Source: Methylobacterium sp. PvR107
GTDB taxonomy: Bacteria > Pseudomonadota > Alphaproteobacteria > Rhizobiales > Beijerinckiaceae
Assembly (NCBI RefSeq): GCF_017833295.1
Contig: NZ_JAFIBW010000001.1
Coordinates: 1,426,001 to 1,490,000 of the forward strand
Length of the DNA stretch: 64,000 nucleotides
Reading direction: 5' to 3'
Position 1 is the first letter of the stretch. Each line of letters begins with the position of its first letter. The position numbers and the translations under genes are program-made. Shown one piece after another: positions 8,485 to 17,310 of this stretch. The notes beneath the pieces are model-generated. The model was not told the origin of the DNA, searched no databases, and saw only the letters and a list, made by a program, of their open reading frames with translations.

Positions 8485-8925
8485 TCAATTCTTGGCTTCA
8501 AGCGACCCGAGCTTGACCGTGCCCGTATTGGCCTCGACCATGTTCGGCGCGTCGGGCAGCCACCGGACGGCACCCACGGTCGCGAAGCCCCCCTGCTTGA
8601 GGACCTGCGCGGCATCTGTCGCAACGTTCCGGTTGCGATAGGCGACGGTGATGGTGGCGGGCACCTTGAAAGGCTCGACGGAGGCGGTGGCCGGCCGAGC
8701 ATCCTGCCAGCGCGTTAGGGCTGGCACGAGGAGACCGCCCTGCGCACGCACGTCGGCGGCGCTCAGCGCGAGACCAGGCGTATGGTAGGCCGCGCCGATG
8801 ACAGCAGGAACGGAGAAGGCACCATGCGCGGCGATGCCGAGGGTCGCCTCCGACGCGGCGGCCGGCAGGAGGGCCGCCACCGCCATCGTCAGGGCGGCAG
8901 TGAGGGTGACGGTACGGTGGGACAT
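8485..8925 (-). CDS. Secreted hypothetical protein, about 146 residues
   Basis: Starts MSHRTVTLTAALTMAVAALL with a clear signal peptide cleaved near AAASEA, so the product is exported. The mature part has two similar segments: AFSVPAVIGAAYHTPG with LSAADVRAQGGLLVPALTRW, and FKVPATITVAYRNRN with ATDAAQVLKQGGFATVGAVRW. It may be a duplicated small domain. No family was recognised. A GAGAGGA site precedes the ATG. It is divergent from the LysR gene on its right, which is therefore the likely regulator. Confidence 0.7.
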   Translation of the reverse strand: MSHRTVTLTAALTMAVAALLPAAASEATLGIAAHGAFSVPAVIGAAYHTPGLALSAADVRAQGGLLVPALTRWQDARPATASVEPFKVPATITVAYRNRNVATDAAQVLKQGGFATVGAVRWLPDAPNMVEANTGTVKLGSLEAKN

Positions 8926-9163
8926 CTTTCGATCCTCTCGGTGTGACGGGGACCCGTCGTTCGATCAGGAGAAGATGCGGCCGAGAGCCGTATCCATCAA
9001 ACAGATGCAATCGATAGCCAACATCCACGCCGTGAATGATGGTACGTTCACGCCATCCTCGTCGCCGGCCAATTTCGTCAGGGACGCTGCACGGTCCCGC
9101 TTGCCGGATCCTGCATCGTCCGGTCGCCGGGGATGTGGTCGAGAACCACGAGCGAGCCCAGCC

Positions 9164-10111
9164 ATGACGATCAAGCACCGTGACCTCGCCGGCATCGACC
9201 TGAACCTGATCGTGGCACTGGATGCGCTCCTGACCGAAAGCAGCGTCACGCGGGCCGCTGCGAAGGTCGGCATCACGCAATCGGCCATGAGCAGCAGCTT
9301 GGCTCGCCTGCGCAAGCTCCTCGGCGACGAGCTCCTGACGCGCACGCCGGACGGCATGCGCCCGACGCCGCGCTCGCTCGCCCTCATCGAGCCGCTCCGA
9401 GCCGCCCTTCGCCAGTTCCAGGGCATCGTCCTCCGAGAGGACGACTTCACCCCCGCGACCGTCGAACAGTCCTTCACGCTTGCCATCCCCGGCAGCGTCG
9501 AGGTGCGTCTCATCCCGCGCCTGCTCGCGTTCCTTGCACGCGAGGCGCCTGGCATCCGCCTGCACCTGGTCAGCCTCGATTACGGCAGCGTGCTGGGCGA
9601 CCTCGACGCCGACAGGATCGACATGGCCGTCGGTATGATCACCGAAGGCCAGGTCCACCATAAGGTCCGGCCGCTCTATCGCTTCGGCTTCCTGAGTCTA
9701 TTCAATCCCCGGCTGCTCGGCATCAGTGGTCCGCTCTCGCTCGACGACTTCGTTCGCTTCCCGCACATCCTGACATACCTGACTGGCGTCGGCCCGGGGG
9801 TGGTGGATACGGCGCTCGCGAAGGTGGGCCGGACGCGGAGGCTGGCGGCGACGACGCCGCGCTTCGCCACCGTGCCGTTTCACGTGCAGGCCGCGCCCTT
9901 GATCGCCACGATGGCCGACGAGCTGGCCACGACCTTCGCGGCCCAGCTCGGCTTGGCGACGAGCCCCGTGCCGGTGCCAACTGACGAGATCGTCATCTCG
10001 ATGCTGTGGCACGCTTCCTATGACCGTGATCCCGCCCATCGTTGGCTGCGGGAGGTCATGGTTCGCATGGGGCGGGCGGCGGGGAGCGCACACGGGGAAG
10101 AAGCGGTCTAA
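9164..10111 (+). CDS. LysR-family transcriptional regulator
   Basis: A 315-residue regulator. The N-terminal winged helix includes SVTRAAAKVGITQSAMSSSL and ARLRKLLGDELLTRTPDGM, the standard LysR recognition region (NodD/LeuO-like branch). The C-terminal ligand-binding half follows, with FTLAIPGSVEVRLIPRLLAF and DIAVGM-like DMAVGMITEG. The ATG at 9164 gives the normal N-terminus; upstream in-frame codons lack the domain. The 238-base gap to the divergent secreted-protein gene is the expected operator region. Confidence 0.88.
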   Translation: MTIKHRDLAGIDLNLIVALDALLTESSVTRAAAKVGITQSAMSSSLARLRKLLGDELLTRTPDGMRPTPRSLALIEPLRAALRQFQGIVLREDDFTPATVEQSFTLAIPGSVEVRLIPRLLAFLAREAPGIRLHLVSLDYGSVLGDLDADRIDMAVGMITEGQVHHKVRPLYRFGFLSLFNPRLLGISGPLSLDDFVRFPHILTYLTGVGPGVVDTALAKVGRTRRLAATTPRFATVPFHVQAAPLIATMADELATTFAAQLGLATSPVPVPTDEIVISMLWHASYDRDPAHRWLREVMVRMGRAAGSAHGEEAV

Positions 10112-10354
10112 TCCGTTCCCTCATGCTGACTGCACCTGTGGGCCTGCGCGAACGCGTCGGCAGGTCCGACGATGTCCAGCGCCCGGGATTCCGGGGGGGC
10201 GACGAGACCGACTGCGACGGTCCTTGCGTCCATCGTCATCCCTTCCCGACAGGCCACCCACGCAGTCGATCAGTTGAGCGGTCCGGGGGCTTCGCCCCGG
10301 GCAGGCGGCGTGCTGTGTGCGCTGGCCATCATTCCGGTGGCCAGCGAGCGACGC
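10112..10354. other. Gap after the LysR gene with a GC-rich hairpin
   Basis: No gene seen. A short hairpin around 10283-10300 (CCGGGGGCTTCGCCCCGG) lies about 170 bases after the LysR stop and has no T-run, so it is only a weak terminator candidate. Confidence 0.3.
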
Positions 10355-10639
10355 TCAGTCATGCTGGCCGCAGCCGCACCCCGGTGCATGGGTCCCACCG
10401 GGCCAGCAAGAGGCGCGAATGACGCCGCAGAAGTTGCCCCTGCGGAAGTCCGGCTCCTTGTCGGCGATCACGTCGGCCTTGACGTTGCCGAAGGTGGTGT
10501 CCGGCTTGTGCTTGATGCCGTCGTAGAAGGCCTGGCCAATGTCCAGTGCGACCGACAGGTCTACGCCCTCGCGGTGATCGGGACGGCGCTTGCTGCCGGA
10601 CCTCGTCTCCCCAACCGATGCGAGCCCGCCTTTCGACAC
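10355..10639 (-). pseudogene. HD-domain hydrolase C-terminal fragment
   Basis: The minus strand contains HREGVDLSVALDIGQAFYDG followed by KHKPDTTFGNVKADVIADKE and NFCGVIRASCW, which resemble the C-terminus of HD-domain hydrolases of the cyanamide hydratase-like group. The HD metal-binding part is absent and the upstream frame is unrelated, so this is a remnant. It overlaps regulator debris on the other strand. Confidence 0.4.
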
Positions 10640-11152
10640 GCTCCTCGTGGCCGGCGCACCCCGGATGCATGGGGCTGCGGTCGCCCCCGAGCTGCTCGTG
10701 TGGCTCCACTGCGCCGCCGAGCACTGCCGGCGCTATGGCGCGGTCTGCAGTCGAGCGTTCCTGCTTGGGCAAGCGCGGCGGCGGCCAGATGCAGTTCAGC
10801 CGTCGCGGCGTAAGCGCGCCATTCGGCCGCTCGGCGCTGCTGGACGCCCAACGCTGGGCGGCCGCGCATCCCGCCGAGGACCTTCGGGTCGAGCGGCTCG
10901 CCAGCCGGACCGGCATGAGCCCTGCCATTTCGCGCGAGTGTTCCGCGCCGAGACCGGTATGACTCCGGCAGCTTACGACGAGACGGTGCGGATCGAGGCG
11001 CTGCGCCGCGTCTCCTGGAAACGGGTGACCTTGCCTTGAAGCAGGTCGGGGGCGCCTGCGGCTTCCGGGATGCCGACACGCTTCGACGCGCCTTCCTCCG
11101 GCGTGTGGGCACCACGCCTGCCGAGTACAAACGCTTGCACGCCCCCGGCTGA
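10546..11152 (+). pseudogene. GlxA-type AraC-family regulator, frameshifted remnant
   Basis: The pieces read in successive frames as a GlxA-like protein: FDTLLVAGAPRMHGAAVAPE from the DJ-1/PfpI-like half, then WAAAHPAEDLRVERLASRTG, then HFARVFRAETGMTPAAYDET and VRIEALRR, then KQVGGACGFRDADTLRRAFL, GTTPAEYK and a stop. These are the two HTH motifs of an AraC domain. Frame changes occur near 10,930 and 11,035, and the middle of the N-terminal domain is shortened. No single frame gives a working protein. Confidence 0.7.
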
Positions 11153-11388
11153 CGCGCGACCGTCATGCCGGAGACGCGGGCCCGGCGAGGCTCAGGCGTC
11201 TTTGGGACACGCCCGCATTCGGATATTCAAAGTGCCTCTCAAAGTCGTGCGCGAGCCAGCGATGTTCGCTTGGATGCCTTCCGCTCGAACGCAAACTGTC
11301 TGAAATTTACCACAAGCGCACCTTCTGCTTCCGATCACTGCCAGCCGTAGCAGATGCTGAGCGTAAATCCCGAAAGCCGCCATTCCCT

Positions 11389-12903
11389 ATGCCCGCTTCC
11401 AAGATGAACACTATCGCGCGCCTTGTGTCCGGAACCCCCGTGCCTTTCGGCGGTGACCGCGTGACTGTGATCACGCCGGAAATCGCGGAAGCCTTCCAAC
11501 CTGGTGATCATCTGCTGGTCCTGCAGGAGACCGGAGACCTGCTCCACATCCCCGCGGCTCAGATCGCCTTGGCCGCGGCGGCGGTGGACCGGGCGCATGC
11601 AGCCTTCATCAAGATGTCGGCGGTACCGGATCAAGGCATCGAGCAGTTTTTCGACCGTTTCGCTGCGCTCCTCGAAGACCCGTCGGCTTGGCATGCCATC
11701 GCTGAGGCGAACCGGCAGGATGTCGAGCGCGCCCAGAGCAGTGGCCGTTCGACAACCCGCCTCCTCGCCACCGACCGGATGCGGCAGGACATGATCGCGG
11801 GCCTGCGGGCGTGGCGTGACAGCGAGACGCCGCGCGGTCGGGTCGTTGAACGCATCGTCCACGCCGGCTGGACGGTCGAGCAGGTGGCGGCACCACTCGG
11901 TGTGGTCGGCTTCGTTTTCGAGGGTCGCCCGAACGTGCTCGCCGATGCCGCAGGTGTCCTGCGCAGCGGCAACACGGCCGTCTTCCGCATCGGCAGCGAC
12001 GCACTCGGCACTGCACAGGCTATCATGCAGCACGCGCTCATGCCCGCGCTGAGCGAGGCCGGCCTCCCGCCTGGAGCCATCTCGCTCGTCGAGAGCCCGG
12101 AACGGTCGACGGGCTGGGCGCTCTTCGCGGACCGTCGGCTCTCGCTGGCGGTAGCACGTGGGTCGGGTCGGGCGGTGGCTCAGCTCGGGAGCGTCGCCCG
12201 ACAAGCCGGCACGGCGGTCAGCCTGCATGGAACCGGCGGTGCGTGGATGGTTGCCGACCGCGACGCAGATGCGGAGCGCTTCGCCGCAGCTGTCGAAGCC
12301 TCGCTGGACCGGAAGGTCTGCAATACGCTGAACGTGTGCTGCATCCATCGCGCCCGGGTGACGGATCTGGTGCCGATTTTCCTGGCGGCCCTCGAGTCCG
12401 CCGGCCGCGCGCGCGGCTTCGGATGCAAGCTTCATATGGTCGTAGGCGACGAGACCGTTCTGCCGAAGGCTTGGCGCACCGCCACCGTCCGGGTCCGGCG
12501 CGCTGACGGTGAGCGCGTCGAGTCGCTGACGGAGATCCAATCGGAGGATGATCTCGGCCACGAATGGGAATGGGAGGACACGCCCGAGGTCAGCCTGAAG
12601 ATCGTGGATGATCTCGATCACGCGGTGACGCTGTTCAATCGCCACAGCCCGCGATTCGCCGCCTCGTTGATCAGCCGGGACCGGGAGGCGCATCGCCGCT
12701 TCTACGACACGGTGAACGCGCCGTTCGTGGGTGACGGGTTCACCCGGTGGGTCGACGGGCAATACGCTTTGAACCAGCCCGAACTCGGGCTGTCCAACTG
12801 GCAGAGCGGCCGTCTCCTCGCCCGGAGCGCAATCCTATCCGGGGGCGGTGTCTTCACGCTGCGCAGCCGCGTCACGCAGGACGACCCAAAGTTGCGGCGA
12901 TGA
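11389..12903 (+). CDS. ProA-like aldehyde dehydrogenase (gamma-glutamyl phosphate reductase family)
   Basis: A 504-residue member of the ALDH superfamily closest to gamma-glutamyl phosphate reductase. Seen are APLGVVGFVFEGRPNVLADA (ProA has a similar GVIGMIYEARPNV block), GNTAVFRIGSDA, the catalytic cysteine motif DRKVCNTLNVCC (Cys near 311) and FVGDGFTRWVDGQYALNQPE close to the C-terminus. It is longer than standard ProA (about 420); the first 90 residues form an extra segment. ProA normally sits with proB, which is absent here. It may be a divergent paralogue acting on another acyl phosphate or CoA ester. An in-frame ATG at 11404 is an alternative start, and neither has a strong ribosome site. 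Confidence 0.75.
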   Translation: MPASKMNTIARLVSGTPVPFGGDRVTVITPEIAEAFQPGDHLLVLQETGDLLHIPAAQIALAAAAVDRAHAAFIKMSAVPDQGIEQFFDRFAALLEDPSAWHAIAEANRQDVERAQSSGRSTTRLLATDRMRQDMIAGLRAWRDSETPRGRVVERIVHAGWTVEQVAAPLGVVGFVFEGRPNVLADAAGVLRSGNTAVFRIGSDALGTAQAIMQHALMPALSEAGLPPGAISLVESPERSTGWALFADRRLSLAVARGSGRAVAQLGSVARQAGTAVSLHGTGGAWMVADRDADAERFAAAVEASLDRKVCNTLNVCCIHRARVTDLVPIFLAALESAGRARGFGCKLHMVVGDETVLPKAWRTATVRVRRADGERVESLTEIQSEDDLGHEWEWEDTPEVSLKIVDDLDHAVTLFNRHSPRFAASLISRDREAHRRFYDTVNAPFVGDGFTRWVDGQYALNQPELGLSNWQSGRLLARSAILSGGGVFTLRSRVTQDDPKLRR

Positions 12904-13201
12904 AGGATTGGAATGCCGCGAGATGAATTGGCGACCCGTCATGGAGATCTCGACGGCTGGCCGGCGGCATCCTGTTTGAGCGTCAATTTCCGGCGCAAGA
13001 TCTTGGCGCCCAGCCATTCATCCGAGGCACGTCAGCCGGGGTACGGCGGAGGACATTGAAGCCAGCATGGTGTCTCCAGCTCGGTCCACGCGCGGTATGG
13101 GCGACGCTGTGGCTGGCTGAGGGAGGGCGGCGACCGTCGCCACCCCCGCCTCGACACGTCGGGTCTGAAGGACCTCAGAAAGCCAAATCGACAGAGGTCC
13201 G

Positions 13202-13921
13202 TCAGCCTCCGGCCTGCAGCGCGGCTTCGAGCTGCGGCCCGGTCTGGGACCATAGCTGGCCGATCTGCTGCGCCGTGGGATCCGGGAAGATCGAGGTCTG
13301 ACCTTCGGCGAGGCCCCGGACGATGTTGGCGGCCGCATGTTCGGGCGACGCCTTCTCCATCGGCATGTCCCTGGCTAAGTCCGTGTCGATCGGGCCGGGA
13401 TAGATCCCGACGACGGTGACCCCGGATTTCGCCAGGGAGCCGCGCAGCCCCTGGGTCAACGACTGCAGGGCGGCCTTGGAGGCCGAGTAGCCGGCCAGGA
13501 GCGGTACGGGCGCAAGGCCGACGACGCTGACGACGTTCGCAATCGTCCCCGATCCACGGCCGGTGAGATGCGGCAGGAAGGCCCGGACGACCCGCAACGT
13601 CCCGTAGTAGTTGACGTTCATATCCGCCTCGACCGCGTCCTGGTTCGTAGCGATCCAGTCGCCGAACGCCATCGTGCCGGCGTTGTTGACGAGGATGTCG
13701 AGGTCCCTGGCGATCCCGGCGGCCGCTGCGACGGATGCGTCGCTCGTCACGTCGAGCTGCAACGGGACGACCCGGCGGTCGCCGAAGTCGGGCAGAGAAG
13801 CCACGCTGCGCGCGGCGGCGTAGACCTTCGCCACATCCGCCTTGAGGAACTCGCGAACGACGGCCGCACCGATGCCGCGGTTGGCGCCTGTGACCAGGAC
13901 CACCTTGTTCTGCAGGGACAT
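13202..13921 (-). CDS. SDR-family oxidoreductase
   Basis: A 239-residue classical short-chain dehydrogenase. The NAD(P) motif is TGANRGIGAAVV at the N-terminus, followed by NNAGTM, the catalytic Ser region ANVVSVVG, and Tyr/Lys in YSASKAAL. PGPIDTD follows as usual. It is divergent from a TetR gene with a double palindromic operator between them, so TetR repression is likely. The substrate is unknown. A GGAGGAGA-type ribosome site precedes the ATG. Confidence 0.9.
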   Translation of the reverse strand: MSLQNKVVLVTGANRGIGAAVVREFLKADVAKVYAAARSVASLPDFGDRRVVPLQLDVTSDASVAAAAGIARDLDILVNNAGTMAFGDWIATNQDAVEADMNVNYYGTLRVVRAFLPHLTGRGSGTIANVVSVVGLAPVPLLAGYSASKAALQSLTQGLRGSLAKSGVTVVGIYPGPIDTDLARDMPMEKASPEHAAANIVRGLAEGQTSIFPDPTAQQIGQLWSQTGPQLEAALQAGG

Positions 13922-13969
13922 GATCTCTCCTCCGGTAGGCGTCGCACGCCAGACACGTTTCGCCGCGAT

Positions 13970-14016
13970 GTAAACCGATCTGTTTACATTGGCCTCACGT
14001 AAACAGATCGGTTTAC
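13970..14016. promoter_or_regulatory. Double operator between SDR and TetR genes
   Basis: Two 18-base sites, GTAAACCGATCTGTTTAC at 13970-13987 and GTAAACAGATCGGTTTAC at 13999-14016, are exact reverse complements, separated by 11 bases. Each is itself a GTAAAC-N6-GTTTAC inverted repeat. This is the expected form of a TetR operator bound by two dimers controlling both divergent genes. Confidence 0.85.
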
Positions 14017-14064
14017 CCGGTCAAGGCCGTTCGGTATGGTGCCGAAGGATGGAAGGGGGGGCCG

Positions 14065-14664
14065 ATGGCCGGCGACGTGCGGGGCGAGGAAAAGAAGCGG
14101 GAAATCGTGCGTCAGGCTTTCGACCGCTTCTACGACGGCGGTTTCCACGCGACCGGCGTCGATGCCGTCCTCTCGGAAAGCGGCATCTCGAAGCGTACGC
14201 TATACAAGTATTTCCCGACCAAGGACGCCCTGATCGAGGCGGTCCTGGAACTCTACGGACAGGTCATCGTCGGGAGGCTCTTCGATCCGGTGGCGGCTTC
14301 GAGCGAGGAACCGCACCAGCAGATCATGGCCTTCTTTGATGCCCGCAAGGCGATGATCGACGAGAACCCGACGCGAGGCTGCCTGGGCATCAAGGCAGCC
14401 CAGGAGTTCGTCGGCAAGCACGCCGGCTTGGCCGCGCACGGGAAGCGTGCGGCGCTTTACGTCGAGCGACGCTTCATCGACCTCTGCGAGCGGGCCAGGC
14501 TCGCGAGGCCGGCCGAGGTGGGCAAGCAAATCCACGTGCTGTTCCAGGGCGCCCTGCTGCTCTCGCAGGTCTACGGCGACGGTTCACCCTTCGTGTCCGC
14601 CAAGCATGCGGTCGCGGCGCTGCTTGAGGCAGCCGACGGGCCTACTTCCTCGGGTCGTCCATGA
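14065..14664 (+). CDS. TetR-family transcriptional regulator
   Basis: A 199-residue repressor. The N-terminal HTH is typical: REIVRQAFDRFYDGGFHATG, VDAVLSESGISKRTLYKYFP, TKDALIEAVL. The C-terminal half (TRGCLGIKAAQEF) matches the TetR_C group near YcdC/AcrR types. A strong GGAAGGGGGG site lies just before the ATG. It probably represses itself and the divergent SDR through the GTAAAC operators. Confidence 0.92.
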   Translation: MAGDVRGEEKKREIVRQAFDRFYDGGFHATGVDAVLSESGISKRTLYKYFPTKDALIEAVLELYGQVIVGRLFDPVAASSEEPHQQIMAFFDARKAMIDENPTRGCLGIKAAQEFVGKHAGLAAHGKRAALYVERRFIDLCERARLARPAEVGKQIHVLFQGALLLSQVYGDGSPFVSAKHAVAALLEAADGPTSSGRP

Positions 14665-15065
14665 TGCCGCGTTGGTATCGTCAGGCGACCGGTTCCGCGA
14701 GCGCGGAGGGCCCGTCGGTGTCGAGCGACACGGGACGCGCTAGGGCGGTTGCCTGAGGGGTTGGCTTGTGGCGTAGAGCCCGGCCAAGCGTCCTGCGGAG
14801 GGCGAGACGTCGGCGCCCGCGAGGTTGTTGGTTTCCTGCGAGAGGGTCCGCGAACCGAACAGGCTGGCCGTCTCCGGGCGGGGCTCGGGCGACCGGCACA
14901 ATCGATACGCCCACCGCGCCCTGGCGAGGAAGGTCGCACTGGCATCGACCGCGTCTCCTCGCCCGGATGTCAGTCGACCTTGATTCCCGCGTTGCGAATA
15001 GGGGCAATTGCCGCCATCTCGATGCGGGCAAGAGGCCGTCGACGTCATCGGAGCGAGAGGCACAT
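14665..15065. other. Gap between the TetR and MarR genes
   Basis: About 400 bases with overlapping frames on both strands but no domain, ribosome site or clear promoter that I can support. It may hold worn coding sequence, as in other parts of this region. Confidence 0.35.
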
Positions 15066-15509
15066 ATGGGCGACCTGCCACCGGAGCCCTGCAGTTGCTC
15101 CGCCGTGAGGCAGGCGGCCAGGCACCTGACGCGTCTCTACGACGGCGTGATGGCTCCCACGGGCCGCGGCCTCGACCAATATTCCATCCTGGCCAAGGTC
15201 GAACGCCACGGCGAACCGTCAGTCCAGCAGCTCGCCGCGCTTCTGGTCATGGATCGCTCGACCCTGGGCCATCTTCTGCGACCGCTGGAAAGGCGCGGAC
15301 TCCTGACTGTCCGGCCATCGACGAGCGACGGCCGGAAGCGGGTCTTGGCGCTCACTTCGGAGGGGAGCGCGCTTCTCGGGTCGGCCAGGCCGCTCTGGAG
15401 GTCCGCTGAGGAAGGCTTCGAGGCCAGCTCCGGGCAGGATGAGGCGGCCGGTCTCAAGAACCTGATGCGCCAGGTGACCACGACCGATCTCCCGGGTACG
15501 GCGCGCTAG
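15066..15509 (+). CDS. MarR-family transcriptional regulator
   Basis: A 147-residue regulator. The winged helix reads LDQYSILAKVERHGEPSVQQ, LAALLVMDRSTLGHLLRPLE, RRGLLTVRPSTSDGRKRVLA, which is the MarR DNA-binding domain with the DxR wing. Cys residues in the N-terminal EPCSCSAVRQAARHL segment could be redox sensors, as in some MarR proteins, but this is a guess. A GAGAGG site precedes the ATG. A short hairpin (CCGTTG, 5-base loop, CAACGG) at 15515-15531 follows the stop. Confidence 0.88.
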   Translation: MGDLPPEPCSCSAVRQAARHLTRLYDGVMAPTGRGLDQYSILAKVERHGEPSVQQLAALLVMDRSTLGHLLRPLERRGLLTVRPSTSDGRKRVLALTSEGSALLGSARPLWRSAEEGFEASSGQDEAAGLKNLMRQVTTTDLPGTAR

Positions 15510-15547
15510 GGATGCCGTTGCCGGACAACGGGTGGAGTCGGTTCGTT

Positions 15548-15700
15548 TCAGGCGTTTCCGAGCCTGTTCTTGTAGACTGAGAGATGCGTGTAGGCGGCGG
15601 CGAGCAGCGGCGCGGACGAGGTCGCCGATGATGTTCTCAACCTCGACCGGCCGTGCCTTCAGGAGGTCTCGGTACATCGAGGACGTCAGAGGTGAACCCT
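15548..15700 (-). pseudogene. Ketopantoate reductase-like C-terminal fragment
   Basis: Minus strand: PLTSSMYRDLLKARPVEVEN and IIGDLVRAA match the substrate-binding C-terminal domain of ketopantoate reductase-type proteins (SSMxxDxxxGRxxEvd). After a frame change near 15,620 the end APLLAAAYTHLSVYKNRLGN continues to a stop at 15548. The NADPH domain is missing; its place is taken by a DUF302 piece read in the same frame. Confidence 0.6.
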
Positions 15701-15958
15701 TGGCGTCTTGCCCGTCGCGCTTGAGCCAGTCGCCGTGGTCCAGCATCAGGAATCGGGTGAAGGCGCTCGGTCCAAGATGCTCCTCGACCCGGCTCCGGAA
15801 CGCCGCCTCGTCTCGCGCACCAGCTGGGAGGGCCGGCCAGCCGACCTCCTCGATTGACCCCACCGCGTGTTCGAAGGCGGCGACGACCGTCTCGAACGAA
15901 CGCGTGGTGACGTGCTCGACGTGTTGGACCCGCAGTTCCTGGATTCTCTTCGTTCGTC
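15701..15958 (-). pseudogene. DUF302 fragment joined to ketopantoate reductase debris
   Basis: Minus strand: RVQHVEHVTTRSFETVVAAF, then EHAVGSIEEVGWPALPAGAR and LGPSAFTRFLMLDHGDWLKR. This resembles a DUF302-type domain without a proper start. It runs straight in frame into the ketopantoate reductase fragment at about 15,700, so the two pieces were joined by a deletion or recombination. Confidence 0.5.
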
Positions 15959-16145
15959 CGTGATCACGGGTCCGGGCAGGACACCCGTCGCGTCAGATAT
16001 GTGCATTGGCCCTTATTAGGAAGCCGATGTCGAGCGGCGCGTATCGATCAGGCCACTCACGTCGTCCAGGAGGTCTGTCCGACCGGCCGACCTGCCGACA
16101 TCGTGCGTTCCGACACGCCCGTCAGGAAGACGAACAGCGGCGGCA

Positions 16146-16185
16146 TTGACGTCCGTCTCGCTTCCAAATAAATGTTGATCATAAT
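16146..16185 (+). promoter_or_regulatory. Promoter and candidate operator of the RND pump operon
   Basis: TTGACG at 16146-16151, a 17-base spacer, then TAAATG at 16169-16174 form a plausible sigma-70 promoter. The -10 runs into ATGTTGATCATAAT (16172-16185), centred on TGATCA. The same TTGACG-N17-TARATGTTGATCATAAT layout occurs before the thioesterase gene at 22686. A regulator bound here would block transcription start. Confidence 0.65.
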
Positions 16186-16224
16186 GATTGGAGCGGTCGG
16201 AAACGGCCGCAGAGGAGCGGTGCG

Positions 16225-17310
16225 ATGGACCCCAGGGCTTTCCTTGTGCTGACCCCGCTAGCTCTGGCAGCATGCTCGCCGGCCGAGACCGCAGTGCCCC
16301 CGGAGCCGCCGCTGGTCCAGACCGTCGCGGTCGCTCCGGCGAAGCTTGGCATCGCGCGCTACACCGGTGTCATCCGCGCCCGTACCGAAAGCAATCTCGG
16401 CTTCCGCGTCGGCGGCAAGATCTACGAGCGCCTTGTCGATCCGGGGGACCACGTCCGGCTCGGTCAGCCCCTGATGCGCCTCGACCGGACGGACTTCACT
16501 CTCGCCCTCAACGCGGCGCGGGCCTCCGTCGAGGCGGCCCGGGCGCAGATGATCAAGGCCAAGGCTGACGATGAGCGCAGCCGCAAGCTCGTCGGGGACG
16601 GCTGGACCTCGAAGCAGACCTACGACCAGAACAAGGCCGCGGCGGATGCGGCCATCGCCCAGTTCGCCAACGCGGAGGCGCAGGCGAGCCAGGTCGCCAA
16701 CCAAGCCGGGTATTCCGAGCTCCAGGCCGATGCCGACGGCGTCGTGATGGAGGTTCCGACCGAGCCGGGCCAGGTCGTCGCCGCCGGCCAGACCGTCGTC
16801 AAGCTCGCCCGTGACGGCGCCCGCGAGGCCGAGGTGTTCCTGCCGGAGGGGAGCCGGCAACTCGCGAAGGGGGCAGCGTCGGCAACCCTTTACGCCGAGG
16901 GCGAGACGACCTACCCGGCCAAGCTCAGGGAGCTGTCCGCCACCGCCGACCCGGCCACACGGACCTACCGGGCGCGTTACATCCTGTCGGGCGGCGGCGA
17001 GACTGCGCCGCTCGGCGCCACGGTGACGCTCCGGCTCGCGCCGGCGGATGCCGGGCATGCGGCGTCGGTCGACGTGCCGCTCGGGGCCCTGTTCGACATC
17101 GGGCAGGGTTCGGCGGTCTGGAAGTTCGACGCCGACACCAAGACCGTCACCGCCCAGCCTGTCTCCGTCGCCCGCATGTCGGAGGAAGGCGCTCAGGTCG
17201 TGTCCGGCCTCAGCCCGGGCGACCGAATCGTGTCGCTCGGCGCCCACCTCCTGAAGGCCGGCCAGACAGTGCGGCAGGCTCCCTCAAGCCTGACGGGAGT
17301 CACGCGATGA
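16225..17310 (+). CDS. RND efflux pump periplasmic adaptor (membrane fusion lipoprotein)
   Basis: A 361-residue HlyD/AcrA-type adaptor. The N-terminus MDPRAFLVLTPLALAAC ends in a lipobox (LALAAC), so the protein is probably anchored to the inner membrane and periplasmic. The lipoyl/barrel halves are GFRVGGKIYERLVDPGDHVR and GVVMEVPTEPGQVVAAGQTV with an alpha-helical hairpin between them (LNAARASVEAARAQMIKAKA). AGAGGAG precedes the ATG. The stop overlaps the permease start (ATGA), so the two are coupled. No outer-membrane channel gene is present nearby; a TolC-like protein elsewhere must serve. Confidence 0.92.
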   Translation: MDPRAFLVLTPLALAACSPAETAVPPEPPLVQTVAVAPAKLGIARYTGVIRARTESNLGFRVGGKIYERLVDPGDHVRLGQPLMRLDRTDFTLALNAARASVEAARAQMIKAKADDERSRKLVGDGWTSKQTYDQNKAAADAAIAQFANAEAQASQVANQAGYSELQADADGVVMEVPTEPGQVVAAGQTVVKLARDGAREAEVFLPEGSRQLAKGAASATLYAEGETTYPAKLRELSATADPATRTYRARYILSGGGETAPLGATVTLRLAPADAGHAASVDVPLGALFDIGQGSAVWKFDADTKTVTAQPVSVARMSEEGAQVVSGLSPGDRIVSLGAHLLKAGQTVRQAPSSLTGVTR

